Position numbers and translations under genes: made by a program | Part shown: positions 48,501-60,220 of the stretch, piece by piece | Layout of the letters: each line of letters opens with the position of its first letter | How positions within the stretch are numbered: position 1 is the stretch's first letter | Source: Apostichopus japonicus | Taxonomy: Eukaryota; Echinodermata; Holothuroidea; Aspidochirotida; Stichopodidae | DNA length: 64,000 bases | Direction: 5' to 3' | NCBI RefSeq assembly: GCF_037975245.1 | Contig: NC_092572.1 | Span: forward strand, 5,603,001-5,667,000 | Notes under the pieces: model-generated | What the model saw: the letters and a program-made list of their open reading frames with translations, nothing else | Told to the model about the DNA's origin: nothing | Databases searched by the model: none

Positions 48501-51500
48501 GAGCCGCTCCGCAGGGCTCCGCCACTGCTCCCCATACGCTCCGCACGACCTTGGCCAGAGGTCGGCCCGAGCGTTACACTCTCCTCCACTTGGCTTACAC
48601 CATGTGACCCCACATGATAAATACTCTTAATAGTGCCGTAACAAACAGCAAGGACCTAGACCATTGTTAGTCGCTATTTACAAACTTTTTAAATGGGTTA
48701 CCTCGTGAGCACGAGAATGTAGATGTGAATTCGATGAATGCATTTTAAAAACAGAAAGGAATCACGTTACTAAGATACTGAAATACTCTCTTCACACCTA
48801 CTAAGCATGTTCCTAACAAAACAGATAAAAACAATAAAGGCTTCGAAGTTTCTCACCGCTAAAATATCCAAAGGAAAACTTTACATAAATTGAATCCAAC
48901 AAAAAAAAATGCGGTTCCTTGGCTGAGTCCGTACACAAATTTACAATAAATGGTCCAATTTAAAAACTCTTTGAGATCGTCTTTTGCACTTAAATTAAAA
49001 TTACAAACACAAAACATTTTCTTTCAGTTTGAAACGCAAATACTCGGCTTCACAATTTTAAAACATAATAGTTGGTAACCTTCCACCATAAACTCTTCCG
49101 TCGGATTTTCTAGGGGAAACACAGGAAAAGGGACCAGCTTCCGTGTGGTGCTGGCCCCGGACTGCCGACCACATCCGATTGGTGTGATCTTACCTTGGCA
49201 CATTCCGAAAATGCGAATACAAAATCAAAGGCTTTACTGCAACTAAGTTCTAACGAAACCGGGGGCGCAAGTTGTAACGGCGTCCGGGTGGTTTCTCCTT
49301 CGGGCCGGGGTCAGAAGGGGGCGTCTTACTTGGTGTTTTCGGAGTGGGTACTTCCAAGGTGTTCCTTGGTGTGACAGGTTCCTCCTCTCTGGTGTCTTCT
49401 TCGGGGACTTGCCCCTTCCACCATCCCTTATCGTGGGTGCCTAGGTAGGGTTTAAGCCGATCGGAGTGAACAACCTTTGGCTTGCACCTAGGGTTTTTCC
49501 GGATGCGATATGTCACATCTGTTAATCGTTTCGTGACGACGTAAGGGCCATCCCATGTGGGGCGTAGTTTCGGGCTCAGCCCGATCTTCCTCGTCGGGTT
49601 ATAAAGCCACACCGAATCACCGGTTTGGTACCGTGTCGTTCCTTTACTGCCCCTGTCGTAGTGGTGCTTTTGTCGGGTCATCTGTTTCCCTAAATTCGTG
49701 CGTACTACCTCGAAACTTGTTTCCAATCTGTAGCGTAGGCGTTCCGCATAACCAATATGCGGGGCTTGGTTCTCCCTGTAGCTTCCACTGAAGTCCTCCT
49801 GCAGGGGTAGGCCCACCACAATGTCCAGCGGCATCTCCACTTCTCTTCCCAGCATCAACATATTTGGAGTAAACTTGGTGGAGTCATGTTCAGTGGATCG
49901 GTAGGCCATGGTAATAAATGGCAGACTAACGTCCCAGTCTCTCTGATTTCCTGACACATAGTTGGTCAGCATACATTCCATAGTCCGGTTAAACCGCTCC
50001 ACCATGCCGTCAGACTGGGGATGGAAAGGGGACGTACGGGTTTTCTCAATGCCAAGTTCTTTACACATACAGTAGAATAACCGGGATTCAAATTCTCTGC
50101 CCTGGTCCGTGAAAACTTCTCTGGGTGTGCCAAACCTGCATACGAACTGCTCCACGAACGTATTGGCAACTGTTTCTGCTGTATGGTTGGGCATGGCGTA
50201 AGCTTCGGTCCATTTCGTGAAGTAGTCGCTTACTACAAGTATGAAACGATTGCCACGACAAGTCTCAGGGAAGGGTCCAGCCACGTCCATTGCGACTCTT
50301 TCCATTGGTATCCCAATTCGATACTCCTGCATGGGGGCTCGGTTCTTTTTCGTGGGACTTTTCCTGGATCCACACTCATGACATTGGACACAGTGTTCGT
50401 AGATGTCCCTCCGCATATTTCTCCAGTAGACCGGTGCACGTTTCGCTCTACTCCACGTCTTGTTGAAACCTAGATGCCCGGCAGTCCTGACGTCATGCAG
50501 CTGACCCATCACTTCTTTTCGCATGGCCTTGGGTACTAAGAGCTTATAGTTTACAGTCTCCCCGGTTGCGTCTTCCCACCTCAAGTACAGCACATTTTCT
50601 TGGATGCGTAATTGCTCCATACGTGACCAGAGAAACTTCACAGCGGCATCCTCGCTGGAAATCTCTTCCCAGGAAGGTCGGGTTCTACCACTTTCTAGAA
50701 TTTCTATGAACATTTTAAGTTCTCTGTCTTTGAGCTGCTCCTTTCTGAGGTGCTCTTTCGACCAAGTAGGAATTGTCATGGAGTCTGTGGCACTATTTGG
50801 TACATGGTCAACGTCAGATATTCTGGGTAGCTTCTCAGTGTCACCATCGTTCTCTGGGTGGGGCGTTACTGCCTCCACATCTGCTTTCACGCTCAGTTCG
50901 TTTTTTCCAGGATCTGTGGAGCTGCTGAGTCCACACTGTGCACATGGTTTCCTCGATAGTGCGTCTGCATTGAGGTGCTTGGTTCCCGGCCTGTGTTCGA
51001 TCTTGAATTCATAAGGGGCCAAACTCTCTATCCAGCGAGCAACCTGCCCCTCGGGTTCCTTGAATGAAAACAACCACCGCAAGCTCCCATGATCGGTACG
51101 TAGTAGAAACGGCTTGCCCAGCAAGTAATGTCTGAAATACCGTACAAAGTAAACAACGGCCAGCAACTCTTTTCTCGTTGTACAATAGTTGCGTTCCCTT
51201 TTCGTGAGAAGTCGACTTCCATAGGAAATAACAAGTTCCTGACCAGACTGTTTCTGTGAGAGCACTGCACCTATTCCAAACTGGCTGGCATCTGTGTCGA
51301 GTACAAAAGGGTCCTTATCGTAGGGGTATGCCAAAATCGGAGATGAGGTTAGTTTGTTCTTCAGAGTAGCAAATGCTTCTGCACAGTCATCGCTCCACTT
51401 GAACTGCTTTCCTTTCTCAGTCAGTGCATGCAGTGGACGGGCTATGCTGGCGAACCCTTCAATGAACCTCCGATAGTAGGTTGCAAGGCCTAGAAAGCTC

Positions 51501-54500
51501 CTCAGGTCTGTCAAGGTTGAGGGTGTGACCCATTCCGCTACATCCTTTACTTTCCGGGGGTTGGGACTTATACCTTCACCTGATACTACGTGGCCCAAGA
51601 ACTCAACTTTGCTTTGGAATAGGCAGCACTTCTTGGTTTTCAGTGTCAGATTGGCCTCTCGCAAACGTTGGAGGACAGAGCTTAAGCGTTCTATGTGTTC
51701 CTCAAATGTGCGCCCATGCACTATGATGTCATCGATGTATAAGACGGCAACGTCCCACTGAAGGCCAGCAAGTACCCTTTCCATCAAACGTTGGAAAGTG
51801 GCCGGGGCGTTGCAGAGACCGAACGGCATAACTGTGAATTCATACAGTCCTTTTCGAGTAACAAAGGCAGTCTTAGCTCGATCCTCCTCTTTAACTTCAA
51901 CTTGCCAGTATCCAGAGGCTAAGTCCAAAGTGGAAAACCACCTCGACCCGCCTAGGGAATCCAAGCTATCTTCGATCCTTGGAAGAGGATACGCGTCTTT
52001 GATGGTGGCATCGTTGAGCTTTCTGTAGTCGATACAGAAGCGGGTGGAGCCGTCTTTCTTTGTAACAAGCACAATTGGAGATGCCCAGGGACTCTTGGAA
52101 GGTAAAACAACGCCACTTTGTAACATTTTCTCCACCTCCTTGTCCGCAACTGCTTGTTTGTGAATTGGGATTCTTCTTGGGCACTGTTTGATCGGAGGGT
52201 TGTCTCCGGTGTTGATCCTGTGCTTCACGATATTTGTTCTCCCAAGCTGACTATTGCCTGAGCTGAAAAGTTCAGAAAACTTCATGAGGAAGCATTCTGC
52301 CTGATTCCGTTGGGTATCAGACAGATCGCATCCGGCTCCATCCAACAGTTTCTGAATGTGATCTGGAAGAGAGCTCTGACCTTGGTCTGCAGTGGTGCTC
52401 TCAGTTTCAGCTGCGTCATCCGTGTGGATAACACCGACAGATTTAGGCGTCCGTGTCTCCGGTGCAGTGTCATCGTCGAGGATTTGAATGGAAAATTCTA
52501 CAGTAGCTGGTTGGGAGTCCTTGTACAATGTGACTTCATTTTCCGTCGGATTGAAGACTCGGAGAGGCATGACTTCCTGTGATGCATCCACGAGGGCATG
52601 TGCCACTACCACGTCATGCCTGTCATGAAAGCTCTGTAATGGTGACACGTAACCATTCCTCATGCCATCCTTCTTTACAGAATGGTGACAACGACCAGTT
52701 TTCACAAGTTGGGCTGCTACAATGGATTCACTTCCTGGGGGAACGATTGTAGTCTCCTTTACACTGAGACGGAATACAGCGTTTTGGATCGCCTGCGAGT
52801 GTAGTTCTACATTCACTCCATCAAAGCAAATTTTCCCCCTTTTCCAGTCAAGTTGACAGTCATGTTTGATCATGAAATCCAGACCCAGGATACCCTCATA
52901 TTCAATGTCCATTACGTGGATCTCATGCTGGAATCTCTTGTTTGCAGCTTCGACGTCCAAGACTATTGTCCCCTTGTCCCTGATCTTACTACTGCCATCT
53001 GCCATCAAAACAAACTTGTCTTTGCTTTTAAGCTTAGCCTGCACACTGGGTGGGAGATCCTGAAAAATCCGTTCTGATATTACAGTGATTGTGGCACCTG
53101 TATCTACCAACAGCTGGACAGGTCTTTCGTGTATTTTGACAGTAACGAACGCTCCGGATGCATCGATTTTGTGAATTTGTGTCGGACTTACTCCTTTTGT
53201 AGGCCATCGTCGTCTGTCATGAGTCGGGCTAGGGCCTACTGACCCGACTCCCGTCCGTTTCCCTGGTTCGGAGGAGCCGTCTTCAGAGGGTGAGGACATT
53301 CGTACTTGAAATGGCCAAGTTCACCGCAGTTATAACATTCCCTCGAGGCATTCCTTCTGTTCCTTCGTCCACCTGCTCCACCTTCCCCTCTTTTCACCGA
53401 CTGTTGCCAGTCCTTAAGCTCAGTTAAAGTGCTCTTCATCTCCTTGAGCATCTGTACGATCTGGGCCATACCGAGTGATTCTGACTTATCCTCTGGAGCA
53501 TCTCCCACGACCTGCCTCACGTTACCCCGTTGCTTCAAGTGGTTTGTCTGTTGTGCCCGCTGGAATGACTCTGTTTCCGCTGCAATTGCCACTGCTTCCG
53601 CTAGTGATGTTGGTTTTGACATGAACACAGCTCTTTGAAGTTCCATGTCGTTGAGGGCATTTCTGAAATGTTCGAGTGCAATATCGTCTCTAGCTTTACT
53701 GTTAAGTGTAGGGTATGCATAACTTACAAGCTTCCTGATAGCTTGTGCCAGCTGTTGGACAGATTCTCCTCTCTCCCTTGTCCTCATAGTCAGCTGAGCT
53801 CGGAATAAAGGACCTTTATGTGCATGCCCAAACCTTGTCTCTAGGGCGGTGCTGAGGGTTTCGAAATCCATCTTGGTACTGGAGAGGTCTGCCAGCGTCT
53901 CCAGAGCATCTCCCTTCAAACTTGCCTTCAAGTACTTTGCCTTTTCACATAGGTTCCACCCATTAATGTCCGAAACACTCTCGAAGTGTGATATGTAACT
54001 GTCCCAGGGCTGCAAGCCGTCGAATTTCTCGGGGAGCATATTTGGTCGGGTTTTGGAAGAACGCTCCAGTTCTCTGGGACGCTGGGAGTGTAAATGCTCA
54101 TCCCTCGTAAGCTCGGCTGGGTGCTCTCGATCCCTTGGTGCATATCTCCCAGGATCTTGCAAGTAAACATCTTCAGGAGGGGTATCGTGTTGAAGTGCTC
54201 GGGAGTCGGCTGTTCCTCCGCTCCCTAATCGTTGAGCTCCTGAACCGATTCCTGTCCTCCTCCTGTCTGCAGCTGTGTCATAGGCCCCGGAGGAATCCGG
54301 TTGGTTCCGAACCCGGTACGGGGGAATACGACTACGATGGAAGTCTACATCCTCCGCAAAGGTGCAAGGTTCCGACTGGTACCTATTACCTTGGCCCCCT
54401 TTGCCTGTCAAAGGTGCAAAGTCCGTGTGAACCTGTCTTTGCCTTTCAATTCCACTCCTTTTCTGATGAGTCCCGGTTGAGTCCGGCTGGTCTCGGTACC

Positions 54501-57500
54501 GGTGCTGGAAAACAGAGTCCGAATGGTCTCGTTTTTCCGCACGGACAGTGGGCTCCGAATGGTGCCTTCTACCCTGACTCGGCAAGAACCCTTCATCTAT
54601 CACATGGGGTTTGGTGCCTGGTAGTTTCATGTACTTATTACTGGAGGGAGAAGAAATGTCTTCATCTGCATCCTCAACTTCATCGCCTGAATGACTGTCT
54701 TTCACGAGCGGAATCATCCTCTCACATTCTTCCTTAAGGAACTCTATTTCCTCTAAAATAACCTTTCTACGGTCAGAAAAATGTTCGTCAGAAGGTTTTG
54801 TACTTGCCATTTTTTTACGAGCTGGTCCAGCTATTCCGTCTTGATGATCCCACCGCTGCCACCAGTGTAACGATTTTGGGGGTGGGGGTTGAGATTGGGT
54901 AGCGTTAGGCCGGCAGGTTAGGATCCTTGGCCGATGGTGTTGTATTTTGATTGGCCACAAAGTCGGCGAAATAGCGTGGAGTCAAACACAAGTAGAAATT
55001 ATCCAAACAATCCAGGTAAGTATAAAACGGTTTATTTCCGCAACTGACTATTAAAATAAACGTAAATGGACTTCTTCGTCCTAAACAAGGATAAATAAAT
55101 CAGCTCTCAAATGCTCTAAGAAGTAACAGAAAAATACGGCGAGAAGTAAAAGAAAAACGATGAAATACAGCTTCAGAGGCCTGCTCTAAATGGTATTGGC
55201 TTCAGGGCGTAAACCTGCCAAGATACCAAAAAAACGCTATAGACCTTGCCGTTGAAGAACTCGATTAAGGTGTGTCCTATTTCCTTCGAAAACATCCTTA
55301 TATACGGGATCTAATTTACATAAACTTGCAATGGGTCTCTTTGACTAAGAATGGTTGATAAAAGAGTGCAGCTTTCCTAAGGTCTGATAATCCCCCCGAA
55401 AACGAAATACATTTTAAACCCTTAATAGAACATTAGCTAAAAACATCTGCACCCATCCCACATGAATGAATTTTACGATCGTACGACATACTGTTACGTA
55501 ATGAATATTACCATAACGTTTGTGATGGCGGATAATCCGCATAGCGGCAAACAATGGTCTATGCAGCGCGCGGCTAATCCTACTATTACTACAGTAACAA
55601 AGGGAATACCTAAGCCAAGGGATTAACCCGGAGAGCCGCTCCGCAGGGCTCCGCCACTGCTCCCCATACGCTCCGCACGACCTTGGCCAGAGGTCGGCCC
55701 GAGCGTTACAATATTATCAGCATATGTTTCCATAGTTAGTTCCAAAACTAAATATGACGACTACTCTTTTAACCTTATTCACGAAATTCATGAAACATTC
55801 GTACTTTTGATAATTTCAGATGTTCAGAATTTTGTCAATCTTAACACCTGATACCTATGATGAAGTATTGCATTTTATCTACTGACAGTTTCACTTCCTT
55901 TTCTCTTTTTTTTTAAAATCTTTATTGTTTTGTTTCATAAAGGAAATGGAAAACAAGAAGAACCCAGGTAAGAATACTCAGTTAAATGATACACCCATCC
56001 AACTATCAAAAAACACAGCAATACAACAATAAACAAAGGGTATCTTATAGGGGAGCGGGGTAGGTAGTTAGCATGGTTCCCCACATCCGATCATATGAAG
56101 GGGAAATTGGCTCAGTCTGGGCGTTTTGCATTCTTCCTGGGAATAAGAGGACCACTTCTAACTGTATATCAACCTCCAACCCCCCCCCCCCCCCACCCCA
56201 ACTTTTTTTTTACAACATCACACTTCAAATATTTATTATTGACACATTGCGTTTAGAGCTACTTCTATCATCCATACTCAAAAAGTCTAAATATGCAACA
56301 GGATACACCATGTCATGTCTAGTTCTTTAAATTTATTTCCTTAGGAAGTCTCAGCCCCTCTTTATTAAAAACGACTTCAAAGACCACAGGACAGCATCCC
56401 TCCATTATTAAAAACTTTGTTCACACATTACCCTCCCATAAAGTTCACTATCTCATGTGGGGGAAGTATGGAGTTTATTGCTTTCTATTAACCTAAATTT
56501 ATCCCTCAAAAAACACCATTTGACGTTTAAAACCTCTTTTCTAGAGCGTAGACCCCATTTAACCCTTCATAAAGTCACTTAACCAAGTGCAACCCCCCAA
56601 TTATTTAAAATCGTTCAGCAGTTCACAAAAGTTCAGCGAAGACCTTAATTAGTGAATGAGTAATGAGCACACTATCAACTGAAAATGATGTCAACACAAC
56701 CGTGAAACGATTAACATAATTTGGAAATAAATAAACTGTGATATATTGATCTTCACAAAACGACATTAATAAGGTCTACTTCCTTTTCAGATCCAAGAAT
56801 CAAGTAGACGAAAAGAAAGGGACTGAAAATAGAGGTAGACTTTTCTTTAATTTAAAATGTTGAAATTCGAGGGAAAAAAAACAAATGTCAATGACGTATG
56901 TAATTTATATGACACTGATGATATTAACATTTGTTACCACGGAATGCATTTTTGCTGAGGGACCAAATGAATGGTCCTGTAATGTCTTGACGTACATCCC
57001 TAGTTTAAACATTTAATGGGGGAAGAAGAACAGGCCTCGTATTTCTACTATTAAATTTGGGAAAATATCTGTCACATCTGCTGTCCCATCCCTGTTCTTA
57101 CGAACTCGAGAATTACATGCACGTTGTAATGAATTTGCTACAATGTGGTTGTACTTACAAACTCAACCAATAAAGGGGAAATAAAGTAGCCTATTTTGTA
57201 TCGCAAATATATTGATTATGTTTCCTAATTTATCTAATCAAACTAGAATGAATGATGTCATCATGGCAATCCACTGCTGATGAGGTCACTATGTCAATGT
57301 GAAAGTAAATGTATCAAAGACAATTCTTTATACATGTCCAAAAGATACGGAATGCCATATGTATCACAATAATGTCTAAAGCAATGTAAGCATGTACACA
57401 ATACTATAAAATTGTTCACATTAATATATAGCCTACATCTCGAAACTAATATAAGTATGTCGAAAAATAATAGAAACATGTTCATATGAGAGTGTGAAAA

Positions 57501-60152
57501 CTTATATGAACATGCCGAATGTAACTGCTAACTTCAACTTCGTGATGAACATGTTGGCGTTTGAAGTTACGCCGTATGTTCCACATATCAACAATTTTGT
57601 TGTGCTGAAAACGAATACGGCATATCAAGCTCACAAAGACGGTGTACAGTCCATTTGTTACCCTCTTAATGTATGTGTTCATATTTAATATATTTTTGGA
57701 CATACCTATATATTTTGGACATGATTTTATTGTTTTGGAAATTTTTGATACATATTGCTGTCTGTATGAGGGTTGAAGAATTTTGATACCAATAGTTGAA
57801 ACTATAAGTATTGAAAGTATTTACCTCATAAAGAAACAGAGTATTGTATTTTTAGTGTATTCAATAGCTGAACTATCAGCTTCTTGAAGATAATTGATGA
57901 GCACTAAATCAAACCTGTCAATTATCTAGCAATACAAGCTGGTATGAAGACTAGTATTGGAGTAAGTGAGAAACACTCTCGATAGCCTTTCATTTCTAAG
58001 GTTTCTCTAGTTTGATGAGAAAGTCCATGTCAACATATATACATCTGCAAGGTATGCAGATGACAAAATACAAAATATTACAATTTGTTGTTAACGGAAA
58101 CACAATTTGCTACACTGGTTCTCACTAAGTTGGAGTGTTTGAGTAGGTTATGAAGGCAAATATCACTTCGAGTGAGCGGTATGTATGTTACCGAACATCC
58201 CAAATGTGATAATACTCCGACGCTATTGGTAGCTCCAGGCTTGATGTACTTTTCTTATAGAAAAGTGTGCCATCCTTGGTTTCTATATTAAGTTAGTTAC
58301 GATATCACACGAAGTCACGTTCCTGTCTTTATAGCTTACATGGATCTCCAAGAACTTGAAGTTAATACGAATGAGAAGAACAAGAATCTTGAAGTCCCAG
58401 AGAAGAATGTGAAATTAGTTTCACTTTTACCTGGAAAAGGAATGATGCAATATCACAAGGCTATAGTTATGAAAGCAGCGGGAAATCTAGAAGCTGTGGT
58501 CAGAACCTTGTCAGGTATTTACTTTGAATATTACCTTAGCAGACTAAAAGAAAGTAACTTCTTCAGTACATATTGTTTTACGAAGACATATATTAAAAAT
58601 AACGCGTGTGAAAGCAGCATAATATTGTTAGGAGAATGACTTGTTTTAACCCCGTCGACTATTTCATCGAATGTTATGTGATTAAAAGAGAACAACAAAA
58701 AACATTTACAAAACTCAACTCGTCTCAATCAAAGTGTACAGTGGATGGGACAGTGATAACCTCGATGCGTTTAACAATCTACTGACTGATTGCTTTTCAG
58801 GTGATTCAACTTTGCGGATGAATGAATTACAAACTTCAGAGGTTCAACACATATTAAAACTGCCCGGTGATAACAGTATTATGAAGCTTCTCGGATGGTG
58901 TGATACTGGTACGAATACTCGCACTTTTCTAAATGTGGTATTAACCATTCAACCTTAACAATGCAGGCCTTTGTCTTTGCATGTTTGTTGTGCTATAAAG
59001 AAATACTAAAATATATACAAATAATGATACTGACCATGATAATTTTAAGTTAAGAGATAACAAATGAATTGGGAACAAGAAAAACATATGATTAAAACTT
59101 GAATTCAATAAGGTCATTTGTTTGTTCTTGTAAATAAACGACTAATCACTGATTTGCATTCGAATAACTTTATTTGGTTACTACTTTTCAGTACCAAATT
59201 ATCTGATTTGTGAATATTTAAGCGGAGGAACTCTCTCAGATCACCTAACTGAAGAGTTCAGTCCCCAGAAAGCACATCAGTATGGCAATACTAAACAGAA
59301 GCGTTTTCAAGTTGCCGAGAAGGGAAACGCCGATCATTTACCAAAATATGCACTTCAGGTGGCGAGAGGATTAAAGTTTTTGACAACACATAGAGTAAGT
59401 TTATCCCAATCCAGTGTATTTTCTCCTTATAGTGGGAGGATATGTAAATCAACACATGTGGGAAATGTTAAATATGGGTACGAAAAAGGCAACAATGATG
59501 TCAAATAGCCTTGGTCAAATGAACATCAGAAGAAGACTGAAGATGGCTTTACTTGCATATGCGGCAATTGATATGCACTTCGATTAGGCCTACATGCAAT
59601 GGTTTATCTTTACCTATATGTTAGCTTGAGTGGTCAGAGCAAATCAGTGTGGCTAATTTTATTAAAAGGGGTTGAGAACATGGACTGCCGTTAATGTTTT
59701 TAATTGTTCAGTCTAAATATTTATGATATGATCTCAGTTGGGACTTTAGGCACTATGACCAAAATATATATTAATTGGTACATAAACAAGAACTAAGAGG
59801 AGAATAATAATGATATGATAATTAATACTTCCAAGTAATGTATTGTCCAAAGGTGGAGGAGTACTTTCTACTGTAAATAGTGACACTTCAGCAAACAAAA
59901 ACAAAAATTGGGCCTAGGTATCAAAAGTTAAGCCTTATCAAGGAGGTGGTATAGGGTTGATTCTAAAAGATTTCGATATAGTACTTAATTCTCTTACTAA
60001 CTAATAATTGCTTAATCTTCATTAACAGTTCATCAGCCCCGGTCTTCGAAGTAAGAAAGTCTTGTTGACAGCGTCAGGGAAGTGCAAGTTATACGACTTT
60101 GTTTCGGTGGACAACGCTAAAGAATGGACTGAATTATCCTGGAATGAAGTCA

Positions 60153-60220
<68 letters not shown>

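Larger units (their letters stand above)
47734..55710 (-). mobile_element. Complete Ty3/gypsy LTR retrotransposon
   Basis: A 7977-bp element lies antisense in receptor intron 6. Two 845-bp LTRs (47734-48578 and 54866-55710) begin TGTAACG and end CGTTACA and show no difference that I could find. ATAT flanks both sides (47730-47733 and 55711-55714) as the target-site duplication. On the minus strand the order is 5' LTR, a TGGTGGCAGCGGTGGGA primer-binding-like site, gag, pol with protease-RT-RNase H-integrase, about 670 bp without a gene, a purine-rich tract AAGTGGAGGAGAG, then the 3' LTR. The protease-RT-RNase H-integrase order makes it Ty3/gypsy rather than Ty1/copia. No env was seen. Confidence 0.95.

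Noticed and set aside
49555-52582. Several + strand and alternate-frame ORFs within gypsy pol
   Set aside because: They are shadows of the 1349-codon pol frame on the minus strand.
54135-54737. 200-codon + strand ORF opposite gag
   Set aside because: It is a shadow of the gag frame; no motif.
57294-57703. Opposed 60-70 codon frames in receptor intron 8
   Set aside because: No domain, splice signal or phase fit to the receptor.
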